Shown here: in pieces, positions 29,871-43,410 of the stretch
Position numbering within the stretch: the first letter of the stretch is position 1
Layout: every line of letters starts with the position of its first letter
Assembly: GCA_022577435.1 (NCBI GenBank)
Contig: JAKOON010000009.1
Coordinates: 5,486,671-5,550,670, forward strand
Length of the DNA: 64,000 nucleotides
Source: Embiotoca jacksoni
Taxonomy: Eukaryota; Chordata; Actinopteri; Embiotocidae
Direction: 5' to 3'
Translations under genes and position numbers: made by a program
Notes under the pieces: generated by a model
Database searches by the model: none
Told to the model about the DNA's origin: nothing
What the model saw: the letters and a program-made list of their open reading frames with translations, nothing else

Positions 29871-32800
29871 TTTCCCTTTTTCTAGTAAAGGTTTTACATC
29901 ACTTCAAACAACTGAAGACTTTAACTTTTAGTGTAAGAATGGTTACTGTATATCAGTCAAATCTAGCAACACTGTCCACATCACTCTCACATTCACACTA
30001 TGGACAATGGACAGAAGCACTAACTTCATGTTATTTTTTTCCTTTATATTATTTTTTCCTTTCAGACGAGTAAGTTTCACACAGACGACCTTGCTCTTGA
30101 CGGAGGAACAATTCAAATAGCTCTGCTGTCATTGTACAGTAAGTGTTCAGTTCAACCACATCTCTGCAGTAATGGTAGCAGTTCCTGAAAGCGAACGCAA
30201 AAATCAGCCATAAGAGTCATCTGGTCAACCAACAGCATGCACATCGTCCACACGTGGGGAAGCCTGATGCCTTTTGTTCTGCCCCTAATGACATTTCACC
30301 AGAACTCTTCCAGACTGACCCTATCCTCAGCTGAGATTCACAAAGCTGCATCTTCCTCTATTTAAACCCCTTTGTTCTGGCATCTGCCCGAACACCCCGG
30401 CTCTACTGTTTAGTGAATGTAAGTATAAGCCACAGGACGATCAGCTGATGCTCAAAGAGGTATTTCAACTAGCTTTGCTGTAAGTACTTGCACAGAGGCC
30501 AAGTGCAGTGCCTCAGCGGAGCATTGTTAGTCAGTCGTCCAGTGAGGAGGAGTAATGAGCCGAGCAATCAGTGTTACTTGTTCATAGCCCAGTGACACGC
30601 AGCTGACGTGGAGCTAGATTTTAACTTCATGTGGAGCTGCATCTATTTCTCAGCAGAGTGTACCCGATGTGCGGCAGCCATCTTGAAACAGTATGTCCTT
30701 TTCTTTTTCCGTGCTCTTAAAATGAGCTGATAATCCACTGTCACCAGATTCTGTTGTTCTATTTTTGCTTCTCATGATGCGATCATTTTTGTTCGATAAT
30801 CTCCTGAAAAATGCCACCCAAACTGCAAATGAAGGAAAGTGAAAGAGAGATAGTAAATGAGTGGGTTTTAAAACCCTGGAGAGGTTTGAAGAGAAAGTTG
30901 TTTTGCTACATTAATGTTGAACTTTGCCGTGAGAGAGATAGAGGGAGAGGGAGACAGACAAGGTAATAGCATTCTCTAGATCGAGGATGCCTCATTATTT
31001 GTGGTGATGTGAATCGCATCAAAGGGGCTTATTATGATGATCAGTGCTCAATAGTGGAGATGGAGGTGATCCACTCCTGGGTTGAGGGCACAGCCGTAGT
31101 GCGCTATTGATTTGGATGTTAAGAGGTGCTTGTGTTACAAAGGGCATGCATCTCAGTCTTCCATTAAGATAATTATGCTTTCTAGCGCCTTTTGCACACC
31201 TCTGTGGCCTATTGAATGAATAAAATCGCAAATAATTAAGTTTCTCTTAATGTGTTTTTGCAGTGCTCAAGAAACGAAACAGCTACACGTCAGGTGCATG
31301 GTTTGGCAGGTGCTACGGGGAGATAATAAATATCTATAAGAGGAAAAATAAGACTGGCTTAATCAATATAAAATGCAAGCTTACAGTGAATTCATAACAG
31401 CTCCATAAAATTATAAATTAAAGCGTTAGACGATGAATTTTTGAGAGAGTAATTGAATTTGGTTTTGTACATGAACTTAATTGAGTGTTTGAAGTTATTT
31501 AGATGCCGCTGAAAAGTTACTCTGACATTAAAGAATACAGTCTGTAATAAATGCAGCCAGTTTCACATTACATAGAGCTTTAACCCCAAAACTTAACACA
31601 GTGCCCTCTGTACACACGCTGCGTGTGGTCTTCTTCCACCCTTTTATTTGACACGCCAAGGGCCTTCTTGGAGGACCTGTTTTGTCGAGAACCATTCGGT
31701 ATTAGCATTTTCAAAAGGGCAATCGAGTCAGTGCGTCAGAAAACTGGGAAAGGTCACCAGGTTTCCTGCCGCTTAAAACCTCCACACTCTATCAAGTTCT
31801 TGCCATGCTGCCACGGACCAGCTCATGCCAAATTGAGAGATTGCCCATTTTTCTCCCCAGTGACATTAAGAGGGTCATTTAGCACTGCAACTCCAAAAAC
31901 CCTGATCGGGCTGAACAAGTCCTAACCCCCCCCCCCACACCGAACGGCAGCAGACAGGAATCAGCGGAATGTAGTAGCAAGATCTCAGACCCCTAGACGG
32001 TTTAAGGCTTGGCTGCGACATGACTGGCACTGAACCTCTGGGGTAAAACCAGCAGGCTGGGTTGGGGAAAGGGCTGAGAGCACAGGAGGGTGGCTGCAGG
32101 GGGGATTTCTCCACGAACGTCTGTCTGGCTTCCAGTGAAATTGGCGGTGCGTGCCTGGTGCGTGCTGTGTGGCAAAGCAAGCAAGGGCCCCCACAGAGGC
32201 TGCTTCCAGCGGTGGGGAGATGTGCTTACACGGTTGAGTTAGCTAAGCCTGCAGATCCAGAGGGGACAGAGGGGGTGGCATGGGGAGGAGAGGCAGAGCT
32301 CCAGGGAGCAGCGTGAGTCTTGGCTGTGGATGAAAGTGCTGCCTCACAGGCACTGATATCTCTGAGTACCCTGGGGTTGACCTTGGCAAACCTGCACTTG
32401 CTGCCAGCCCATCTGCTTGTCACAGAGATGTAGTGGTTAGGGAGGTAAGTGGGGTATCTTTGTTTGTCATTAGAAATTTGTTTTAAATGTTGCATGCACC
32501 AAAATGACTTTAAAACAGTGATACTTTCACACCATAAAGGGGAACTAATAAGTCTCTGATACAGTGCTTACACTATGTATGAAATCTGCCCGACTGGTAC
32601 TTCTGCTAGCTGGATACATGTCAGGTCTACACTGGTACCTCCAGGTAATCGCCCTGTGTATGTACTCTGAAGTCCAACATGAAAAAAGCTTTTGCCCTGT
32701 TGGCTTTTATATATCACCAACCTAACTACCGGCCATCCAGATGAAAGCATACAAGCCTCAGATACTGTTCCAAACTCACTGAGTTGAGTGTGACAAAGTT

Positions 32801-33289
32801 GAGCTTGCTTTAAGCAGTGCAGGTGGTGACTTACTGATACATGTTTTCCCCTCTGGGTTTACTGAAGCTGCCACTGCCACTGTTCAGCACTACAAACTCC
32901 TGCAAATCTGTATACTCAACTTGACTCGACTTGACTCGACTTGGCCGGTGCTGATAGCAGCTCTTGGACATAGTCCATGCCCTCTACACATCCCATACAT
33001 GCCGAACTGCAACTGGTAAGCTGAGGAATCCTGAACAGACTGACTAGGGGTTTTGGGACGTGACAGATTTGCTCACATACCAGAGTCAGACAGCGGAATC
33101 GTTAGCCTTTGAGCCTAAAACCTGAGGATCCTGGCTTAGACTCGCTGCTGCAATTTGGTTGATAGTTGTCAACATTTTGTAGCCTGTTAGTGTTTTGCAT
33201 TTTGATTTGAATGTTTTTATCTTATCCAGGATATTTCTTATTTCAGCTTCTTTCCTGATACAACATAACATCTACACAATTAACCAACT
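29871..33289. other. intergenic
   Basis: No gene assigned. 30960-31270 looks like conserved non-coding DNA. 31620-32440 is GC-rich for the region, with overlapping open frames on both strands that match no protein I know. A 10-bp tandem repeat lies at 32919. Confidence 0.4.
32919..32943 (+). repeat. 10-bp tandem repeat, 2.5 copies
   Basis: Unit ACTTGACTCG repeated about 2.5 times without change. Confidence 0.85.
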
Positions 33290-33680
33290 CGTTCTCATCC
33301 CAGGGCGTCAAACAGTGTCGTTCTGTTGCAGCCTGCTGGCGTCTTAGATACGCACAAAGGGCTATACAGTGAAGGGTTAGACTCCAAAAACCACGTGATT
33401 AGGCTTAGGAATAGTTCATGGTTTGGGTTAAATGTGACAGTTGCAATTTGGTCAGGTTTAGACACCAAAAGTACTTGGTTAGGGTGAGGAAAAGATTATT
33501 GTCTGTGTTAAAATAAGTCATTTTATGTAGGAAACGTTACGCATATGACATCATTTTCTTGTTATGCATTATTACACAAGTAACTAACTTTGGTTACTTA
33601 GAAAAAATTCACTTGACTTTTGCTTCCTCAAGGACTCAAACACTGTTCTACATGTTGACAGTCCTGTATTCACTCCCCCA
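33290..33680 (+). mobile_element. related MITE-like repeat (copy 2)
   Basis: Shares the order of internal words with the element at 4702: ggttagggt..ggaaaagat, gttaaaat, attacacaagt, a ggttactt-type word, then aaaattcacttgactttt. Same orientation. The ends (ctcatcccagggcgtc and a weak inverted counterpart near 33640-33670) are more decayed. Confidence 0.55.
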
Positions 33681-34479
33681 GCCATTACTCACCTCCTCAC
33701 TATGCAGACATTGTCACTTTCTATTCCGTCACATGACCTCCCCTCCCCAGAGGTCACAGTGCCAAGGTCAAAGGGCACCTTGTGCGTATCTGTGTGACAC
33801 CAACAACTTTGACAAAACAGCAGCATTTGACTCCCTGGGATTATAACAGGTTGAATTACAACGATAAGTCAGATAAAAATATCCTAATGTTGTAAGTTGT
33901 CAGCTTTATTTAGCCTACAGCTTCATATTTTGTGAAGGTAATGTGGCACGTTGCTTATTTGCATTTAATACCCTCATACCATGTTAGCGTGTCCTACAGC
34001 CAACACTAAAAAGCTCAAAGCACTTGTTAGATTTCGAGGTCTGGACTTGGTACAGTATACAATGAGAGAAAAAAACACATGCCAAAGTATTATCTTTATA
34101 TTTACAATTATGTGATATTAAATGGATGTCTACAGCATATATTTTTTTATATATATATTTTTATCACTAAAAATATGTTGTAGGTATATTTATGCATTCA
34201 AGCGAGTGCAGTTGTTAACAGACTTTTCTCTCCCACCACCTGGTGTCTCCTTATGGATGACAGGGTCCAAACTAATGCGTATTGGCATCCTTGGGGTTTG
34301 CATGGATTTTATTTTACCCAAATAAAATCTCCTGATTAGAATTAAAAGTGGCCCAGAAGGCGCAATGTGTTTACTGAATCTCATTCATGTCGTTTTCATT
34401 TTCTTCTTCCTCCTTGCGCCTGGACCTTCATTGGCTTTGTCAGTCTGTAAGCGACAACTGAATGTGTCTCTCCACCTGC

Positions 34480-34650
34480 TCCTCTCATCGTCAGCATGTT
34501 ATCATCGCCTGAACACTCTTTCTCGCTCATTGCCTCCTTTCTCTCTCCTCTCCTGCGTCTCACGTCACCTGTCCTCAGCCGGACCCTCCCCCCTCCCCCC
34601 TTCTCTTTCTCTTTCACTCCATTTTCTCTTCTCTTTATGCCCCTCGTCCT
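34480..34650 (+). repeat. pyrimidine-rich tract
   Basis: C/T-dominated stretch with runs such as ccctcccccctccc. Confidence 0.65.
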
Positions 34651-34797
34651 TTTCGCCTGAGCGGCATGTGGTGAGCAGGTAAATAAATCACTAAGCAGCT
34701 CTGGAGAAGATAACGAGGCAACGGGGGATACTGCGCACTCTGCAGATGTGTGCAGATGCTTCGCCTAGGGCAACATGGAAGAGGACCATGCCACTTG

Positions 34798-34818
34798 ATA
34801 TATATATATATATATATA
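34798..34818 (+). repeat. (AT)n microsatellite
   Basis: About ten AT units. Confidence 0.9.
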
Positions 34819-37800
34819 CATACCAGATATCTACTGCGCCCCGAGAAAAACACATGGACTCTAATCAGATGCTCAGAATAAACACTGTTTTGAATGCATG
34901 AGGTGTAATATTTTGCTGGCCTGCCTCTATTACATCGAATAATGTTTGGAGGGTCATTGAAGGGGGCAGAGAGAAGGGGATTGATAGAGATGTGCCCATA
35001 TCAACCTTTTTTTATGCTCTCTGCATTTACCAGGAGGGATGATGAGAGACAGGGAGAATACGCCTCAGGTGAAACTTCCCTCTGGGTGATTTTACATGCA
35101 AGCAGATACAGAGACAATCACCAACACGCAAAGGCCCAATTACATTTTCTGAAAAGAAGAAGAACGAGACAAAAAAATTATGACATTAGGGTAATGAAGG
35201 GAAAACTTTGCTAATGAGAACGAGAGACACTGAAGGAAGGCGAGAGAGGGAGCGTTCGCTTCCATGCTGGTTTGGTGACAGACAAAGGAGCACAGTTCAA
35301 GAACAGTGAAAGACTCAGAAGAGGACTCTTAACTTGCAATTAAATCCCGCTTTGGAAAATGATTATTCTAGCCCTGAGAGAAAGAAAGCTAGCTTTTCAT
35401 CATTTAGTGGAAAAAAAGAGAAAAAGTAAAGTGAGAAGACAAGGTGGGAAAGATGAGGAGCTAGAAGGGGAGTAAAGGCTGCCGTCAGAGAGATATCCTC
35501 TTACCAAAATTACACTAATAAGCAACACTGAGCTGAGGAACACAGGGACAAATGGATCAATTGACCAAACAGCAACTGAATGTTGGGCAAGGAAGAAGAT
35601 AAGTGAGTGAGGAAATATTATCATTGCACATTATACAACAGTTGATTGCGGTGCTGTAATTATTGCAGAAAAATTGCCAGTATGTGTCTGTAGCTTGGAG
35701 TTTGTGTGTGATTGCTGTTGAGGTTTATGACATTGAGGAGTTTTCTTCCTGCTGATTAGGCAGGTGAAGTGCTACAGTATATTAGAATTTGCTCAGCTAA
35801 ATGCTTCATGGCATCTAGACAATGGCTTATTTATTAACACCTCTGCCAACCATTGGCAAAGCAAATGGAAGCTCAATTAAGGCGAATAAATTAGGATTAA
35901 CGCAGAAATGCAGCGCATTTCGTTTTTAATTAAATGTGTTTATTATTTATTTCCAGAGTCGTTGCAGGAGAGAAGCAGGGGGAATCAGACGCCTCACTGC
36001 TTCCTTACAGGATGATACAGACTGAAGGAGAGTTACCGAGGTGCAGGTCGGTGTTGTCAAAGTGGCTGCACGATGACACACATTGTGCACATACACGTTT
36101 TATGACAAAATTATGTGGTTGCAATTAGCGCTGATGGAAATTCACAGAAAATCCTCATCCCACGGCCTGATTTTAAACACATTTATGATCCCTGCAATGC
36201 GACAGAGGGAGCCGAATCAACACAGCAGCTCCATTTCATTCTTTTAAAGTTACGCTTGGTGAGGTTTTATGAGCTCCTACACAAATCATATTAGATGAGT
36301 TGCCACCAAGTCATTTCTTATATACTGCTGCACCTCATCACATCCTTGAAGGAGAAACGGCAAAACAAATAAAAAATAAAAAAAAATAACGGCACGGGCC
36401 CCACACAGAGCGCCACATAGCTAAATGGCAGAGACAGCAGTGCGGTGACACGCGTTGTGTCATCGATGTCATGGCAGCGCGTCCTGCTGTCTTGTACGGT
36501 ATAATCTAACCAGCCCGGGTGTTAGACAGGCTTTTTCTGCCGTGCCAATATGGCTTCTTGGAATGGAGTTGCAATGACGAGACACACAAAATCAGGGACA
36601 TGATGCAGGCAGATGCACAAACAGACAGGCAGTATTAAACTGCAGGAAGTCTTCTTTTTTTTTAATACGCCTACAATCTAATGCTCGTCAGTAATTCAGA
36701 GAAAATTCTGTTTTGGAAAAAAGATGGAGATACTGTCTATAATTATCTAAAAGGACCACATATTGCAGCCACATAATAGCTACTGTAAGAGAAAGAATGT
36801 TTCCCTTCATGGAGAAAAGAAAAATGACCCTTTTCTTGTCACTGTTTCACTACCACTGTTAGTTTTTGGAAACAAACAAAAAGATTGAGGGTAAATGTGC
36901 TTGTGAGAAGAAAGTGGAAACACTATGAAAGTAAAATTACAATGTTTTATTAAAAAACTATTGTTGAAACATTAAAAAAAATCCAAAATGATGTTCCCAT
37001 TTGAGTTAATAGCCAACAACGTATTTTTTTTTTCCCGTTTCATTTCTTTATTTTATCGATGTTGTAAGGTGATAGCCTACATCTTGAGTGCTCAGTGTGT
37101 TACCTTTGACACATGATAGACTCAGATCGGCATACTGTAATATTGCCAGGATCAAAGTGGTATTAAAGGTGAACAGACAGGAGGCATCCAAATCCTCTCT
37201 ATTGTGAACTTTCCCTGGCTGCAGGGAAAAGTGACATTTTACTAAAATCACTATCGCTGAAGGAAATATATCAATCACGTCAAACTCATCAGGCATCCAC
37301 TCAAAACGGAGCTGTTTTCCTCTCAGTTCATCTTAGTTTAGGTTAATAGTGTTTTTGATATGTTGAGTAGTTTTTGAAATGTTAAACATATGACTTTTAG
37401 CAGAGCTGCCTTCACAACAAGGCTCATAAATGTGTTTTCAAACAAGCACTTACAACTGTTGGAAAAATCAAACTGGTGCTAAGTGTTTCACTTGGAGTCA
37501 GTGTGGAGGTAGTTTGCTTATTACATAATTACATAAAGCGTAACCCTTTGTTGTGCATTAGCTCCCCTCCACACCTGAACTCAGTAGGAGTAAAACTGTA
37601 GCCTCAGCAGCACTTTGGTTTGAGTGTTATAAATACATACGTCCATTGTCGTCTCGGGTAGATACAAGCATGAATCAGCTCTCCATTAGACTTTCATGAG
37701 GGAGCAGGAAGACAACCCACAGCTTTTATTTCCTTTACATTATCTCTCTAGTTACAAAGGTGGAAGAGTGCTTTGCAAGCAATGATATATGGCATATACC

Positions 37801-38869
37801 CACACAAATGCGTTATCATGAAGAAGAGGCCTACAGTGACTTATCGTAGGAGAACGAGTTTTGAGTCACACGCCAGACAAAGATGGGAGCCCCGTGTTAC
37901 TGTAAACATCTAAATCGGGAGGCTATTTGAATGGAGCCCATCTCGGTATTGGGGTAAATTAGGTATTAATACTATGCAATGAGACTAGCATGGCAAGTGG
38001 CGTTGACAGCTGCTGGCGACGAAATTAACAAAATAATGAGATTTCGACAAAGAGAGAGGAGAGAAGGGGCAACAAATCCGGATGGAAGGGTCAGGTGAAG
38101 GAGAAAGCAGTGAGCCAGATTGGAAACAGAAAAAAGGAAAACAGAAAGATGTCATTTTCGAGGCTCGGGGAAGATAGGTGTGGAAAATGAGGAGGTAAAT
38201 GCAGCGAGAGAAAGGGCAGAAAGGGAGTCATAAACTGCATTTATAAACACGTCTCTATAGTAACCAACTGGTAATTTGGCTAGTGGGAGCACGGGGGACA
38301 AGAAGGGGGGGCAAACTGGGCCACCATTTACCAGCATCACGAGAATCAGGCTAGTTATTACAGTAAAGAGAAAGATAGAGAGGGAGAAGACTGGGAAAGC
38401 TGGGTATTAAATTTTTTTTTAAAAAACACATCACTCAGAGGTTGGTTGGAATTAAAAAGAAGAGGAAAACCTTCGACTTGTAGAAGGAGAAAGAAAACCG
38501 AGGGATGGTCAAACTCATCGCTTTCCTTTAAACACAAGCAGAAAACAGGTCGTGCTCCCCAGGGCTCTATAATTCTGTGATTGGTCTGTAGTTTTACCCC
38601 GCTGAGGGAGAGATTCAATCCTTCCCTTTTACCGTGAGCAGCTTCCAGGGTGCTCAGCCTCGCTGTGTAAAATCACAAGCAGTTACTGCACACCTTCACT
38701 ACAGTGGGTAGGTGATGATGTTGGCAGAGTAAAGACAAAAAGGTGAGAGTGAACATGGAACGTAGAGGTCATTTTTCCTGTATCAGTACGTGCTCGCCAT
38801 ACTGTACAGAGCTGCAGCGCTTTCCTACTATGTGCAATTACCCTTTAGCTGTGTGATTGCACAGTGATT

Positions 38870-38874
<5 letters not shown>

Positions 38875-38960
<86 letters not shown>
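38875..38960 (+). repeat. (GT)43 microsatellite
   Basis: 43 uninterrupted GT units; among the longest perfect dinucleotide arrays in the window. Confidence 0.97.
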
Positions 38961-38964
<4 letters not shown>

Positions 38965-39134
38965 AAGACTGCAAATGTTCAAGTGTGCGTGTCATTTGCT
39001 GTTGTTGTTCTTTCATCATTGAGGCCCTGCTACTGGAGCATAATGTTTTCTAATGTACTGTAACGAATAGCCATTCTCTATTACTGTATGTCTCTTTTCT
39101 CCTCCCCTGTGGCTCTGTCTTTGTCTCCTTCAAA

Positions 39135-39165
<31 letters not shown>

Positions 39166-39169
39166 ACAC
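39135..39169 (+). repeat. poly(C) followed by (CA)n
   Basis: About 17 C then nine CA units. Confidence 0.95.
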
Positions 39170-39519
39170 GCACTTGTAAAAACAACGCACACATGACGCA
39201 CAGATCCTGTAATGCACTGGGATTGTATTCAAGAGGAGCCTGAACACCCACATCCACTTGTAAATCTCTGTAATATGTCTGTATGAAATTTACATATGCC
39301 ACCCCTGACATGCATACAGCAGGCTGTTACATCTGGAGTGCACAATAAACTGTTTCATCAAGTTGTCATCAGAGATGCTCAGATGGTGAGAGAATTTTTT
39401 TTTTTTTTTAATCTACATTCAAATTTAAAGACAGTACCTGAGCCGACAGATGATGCCGTATTCTTTTACATTCGATCTTTCTTTGCAAAGCCAGAGTAAA
39501 GACAATCCAGGTAAAGCTC

Positions 39520-39605
39520 TGCCCCGTCGCTGCCCCTTTCCCTCCCCCCTCCGCCTCCCCCTCCCCCTCCCCCTCCTTCCTTTTCCTCCCTCTGTCTTTC
39601 CCGAC
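39520..39605 (+). repeat. pyrimidine-rich (C-rich) tract
   Basis: Repeated CCCCT/CCTCC units; G-rich on the opposite strand and possibly quadruplex-forming. Confidence 0.75.
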
Positions 39606-39898
39606 AGGACTGCAGATAAGGCACCAGCGAACAACAATAAGACCGTGGTCTCGTGTCAAGCGACCAAGGGGGAGCCCTGTGAGGGACTAACCAGGGTGCA
39701 GATAAACACCAGAGCGTGCTTGACTCCTCAGACCGTGTGCAGACCAGAGAATTAATCACGGCCGGAGGAGCCACTCCGCAACTCCTACAGACCAGCTTTA
39801 GGCCTGCATGCAGGAGATGTTCCTCTGTAGTTTTGGCCCGCGACATACATTCATTCACATGGCCATACACACATTGTCAACAATCCAGACAGAGATGG

Positions 39899-39900
<2 letters not shown>

Positions 39901-39968
<68 letters not shown>
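39901..39968 (+). repeat. (AC)34 microsatellite
   Basis: 34 uninterrupted AC units, about 1 kb from the GT array at 38875 and in the opposite strand sense. Confidence 0.97.
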
Positions 39969-39970
<2 letters not shown>

Positions 39971-40159
39971 CAACGTGCAAATCTGTGCACAGCTACACAA
40001 ACACATGCATGCCCAGTGGAAACAGTCGGCACCGCAGCATTAGTCTCGCCGCATGACTGTCCTTGTGAGTGATGGCAGCGGCATACGGCCTCAGGTGAGA
40101 GTTATCTTGCCACTTTACAAACTCCATGGTGCTGTAATGTGACACCAGCATGGCTAATA

Positions 40160-40350
40160 ACATGCAATTCCCCCTCCCTTTTCACACTTTCACATCTCTC
40201 TCCTTCTCACGTTCCCACTTTGGCTTTCTCCCTCACTCCTTTAATTGCTCCCCTCCCATCTTTTCACGGCTCTCGTTTCTCTTGTTTGCTCTCTGGCTTC
40301 CTCTCCGCTGCTCTCTGTTTGGTTCTCTCTCTTTTGCCAGCTTGTCTGTG
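40160..40350 (+). repeat. pyrimidine-rich tract
   Basis: C/T-dominated; open frames here are Ser/Leu/Phe-rich by composition. Confidence 0.65.
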
Positions 40351-40448
40351 ATTTCTGTTACAGATACAGTGTAGGAAATCTATTCTGTTGGGAACCCTTG
40401 AGGCAACATGCAAAGAAATGAATGCTGAGACCACATCACACGAGATGC

Positions 40449-40467
40449 ATATATATATATATATATA
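40449..40467 (+). repeat. (AT)n microsatellite
   Basis: About nine AT units. Confidence 0.9.
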
Positions 40468-43084
40468 GTGCCTAAATTGAGCAGTGTGTGGCACACATGA
40501 TGCTATGGAGGACTTATGGGCATTGTGCCTGTGACAAAGCACCTACAATGTAAATTCCAGTGTAATAACATATACATAATGCACAGAGAGGAGAAGTAAA
40601 AACATGGGAAATTGAACATCCTGAGAAGGAAACACTGTTAAATTAGAAGAGTGCACGGTACATTGGCAGTGGATCATTAATGTTGTCTCACACGACCAAT
40701 CAACCAAATAAATTACTGGTTTATGTTATGGCTACCAACTGTACTTATTCATTTTTGTATTTATCCCTGCGTACATTTCTCATAAATTAGTTATTAATAG
40801 CAGTGGGTTTTTTTTCTCAATATGCTATGTTGAGAATCAGGGAAATAATTATTCATAACACCTTCTCACCAAGTCTCTGGAAGGCACCGAAGCTGAAAGA
40901 AGGAGATTCTCCATAGAAGAGGAGGTGAAAGACCTACTTACTGACCTAAACTAGAAATCATTGCACCTGACAGTGAATGCGTGTCCCTTTTATTATCGAC
41001 AAACAAACACAGGTGGGAGGAAAATAGTAGATGCAGCCTACTCTATGGTGAACCGAGCCCTGAGCAATTTTGTAGAGACAATGCTGGGCCCCGTTCATCT
41101 GGCCCACGCACACTATCCCAGCTGCCAGCATCTGACTATCTGTCCAGTAGGACCCAGTCTGGTGTATTTGAGCTAATCCAGCTATAATCCCGCCTCTCCC
41201 CACAGACACCTCCTCTCTTGGCTCCCCTCCTTTGATCCAAAGTTGCAGAGGGGGAAAAAAAAAAAACTCTTGTCTTGTCCATGTTTCTCTTTTGCACTAC
41301 TTCTCCACTCAAGTCCAGAGGGAGGAGGAGGAAACTTGGCAGTGGAGCTTCCACCGCTCTCCTTCGCGCTCTTATTTCCAAAAATACCCCCCATTCCCTA
41401 ATCCGGCTGGAGATGACAGGAACAGAGCAGGTTGTCTTCCAAGGTGGAATATTGGATTCTGCCTTGTTGCCCATCTCCCTGCTGCAGGGACCAACTTTGC
41501 GTTATGAGTAATTAAGACCTAACAGAGAGGAGATTCCCTGCTCCAGCTCTGCACAGGTAATGATAAACACTGAAACAATGAGAATACAGCAGCGATACTT
41601 GTACATTATCATGTATGGCGGTCATATTCTCAACAGTCTGGGAATGTTTTTCTCTCCTGCAAATAAAATAAAAACTCTCTCTGAAGACTAAACACTGAGG
41701 CAACTGATTGCTGATTGGAGACACAACACAGAAAAATGTGTCTTTTGAGTAAACTAACAGCACAGAAATGTCATGTCAGCCACTGGAGTAATTGCTTGTT
41801 TGTGTTCCTCTGTACATATTTGGTTCACCTTTTTTTCCAGATCAATGCTTACAAATATAGATCAGGCAAGCTCGCACTTGCTGTCCATTTTGACAGATGA
41901 ATTTAATGAGGAGTACTCTGTCATCATTCAAGGATCAAAGGAAAAAAAAAATCTAAATTTACTCAGACCTTGAAAAAGTGTAAATCCGTCCAATTTGTTT
42001 TTCAGTGCTATTGTGTTTTTTTTTGTTTGTTTTATGTTTGCGTACATTAATGTCAATTTGTGAACTTTACGAACTTCCATGTTCGTGTGTGCGTTTCTGC
42101 ATGTGTCTTGGTGTGCGAAGGTATATTTGCGAGGGCCTGCTGTGTATATGTGTGTGGGCTTGTGAGGGACAGCGTGTGGGACTGTGTGTTCTGCTTGAGA
42201 TGTCATTCAAACGACGCACTGTGAGCGCTGCGAGGCTGCGATAAGCGTAAAGATCTGATTTCACTTCTCAGTGTTCCTACCGCTTTGGCTAATTTTCATA
42301 ATTAATTAAAAAGCCGGTAAACATTACATCACACAGCTGATAAGGTTCCCCGTTGTTCTTCTTGCTTCCCATTAACTGAGAATTATCAGTCTGCGATATT
42401 TTTTCCCTCTGTACTTGATTATTGAACTTCAATGGAGGGATAATATGGACTTAAGGTTTGCCTGCACACTGAACTGACACAATGTGGCCCCTGTCAATCT
42501 GTCAATCACTGTGACGAGATTGAAGTCAACACCAAAGACTTGATAATGGATATGTTCACAGGGCCATTTTTGTTTTCCATCAGCAGCTCAATGCGCCTCA
42601 ACATTAATGTGTAAAGAAACTTTATATTCTTTCTACATTGACAGGAAAATATTCACGAATCATGTTGGGACTATTTACAGCTTTCTTCACATCTCTTCAT
42701 TAATGAGCAGGAGGAGGAGGCTTCTGCACAGTTAAACCCATACGTTTAGAGCATCTACAAATGCAGAGGAAAATGAGGAGGAGGAGGAGAGTTTTCATGT
42801 TATTGTCGATTTTGATTAACCTTTCTTTAAGATACTCCCACTACGATCTAAATTCTAATTAACTAGCTTCAACAGCTGCTTCATATAAAGCCACTACCAA
42901 ACCAAAAATGAAATACTTAAAATAAACAATTCATATAAGTGACATGTAATCTAAGTAGGGGAGCAGGGAAGACAGGGAGAAGAGGGATGTGAGAGAGGCT
43001 TCAAAATTATGTGTTAGCAGCTGCATGCTGTGAACAAGCCCTCTCAGCATCCAGGTCCTCATTGGTTAGGATGACTTAGAGTGG
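40468..43084. other. intergenic
   Basis: No gene. Mixed-composition DNA. (GAG)n-like units occur at 42709-42791. Short open frames around 40960-41510 on both strands are unrecognisable. Confidence 0.4.
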
Positions 43085-43340
43085 CGCTACGGGCCCTTCA
43101 CTCTATTCCACCACCATCCTCCATTTCCGTCTTCTCCCCATTAATCTTTCACTCGTATTCCTTCTCTTTCTTCCCCTTCCTCCCACTTCTCTCTCGTTTT
43201 TTTATGTGCTGTTCTCCTGAACTTCCTCCTCTGAGTCTTTTCTTCTTGCACAACGCCCTTCGTGCCTCTCTCTCTCTCCTTCACTTTTCTCATCAGCCAA
43301 GCACCCTCTTCACATTTTCCTCTTTCGCTCTGTATCTGTG
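43085..43340 (+). repeat. pyrimidine-rich tract
   Basis: C/T-dominated; the 128-codon open frame across it is Ser/Phe/Leu-rich and not recognisable as a protein. Confidence 0.65.
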
Positions 43341-43410
43341 TCTAAGTGACTGTCATTACATTGCATACTGGTCTAGATTGCTCTGCTGCTTGTCATACTT
43401 GGGTACAGGT

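Larger units (their letters stand above)
33681..38874. other. intergenic
   Basis: No gene. An acceptor-like site at 35940-35956 precedes a short frame with no usable donor. 36120-36260 and 37020-37310 have conserved-looking character. The rest is AT-rich with purine-rich patches (35210-35480, 38040-38240). Confidence 0.4.

Noticed and set aside
35957..36040. Possible small exon after ttatttatttccag
   Set aside because: Good acceptor, but the only donor (GAG|GTGCAG) is weak and the peptide is unrecognised.
37890..37960. tgtaaacatct, similar to the miR-30 seed region
   Set aside because: No matching star strand, so no hairpin precursor.
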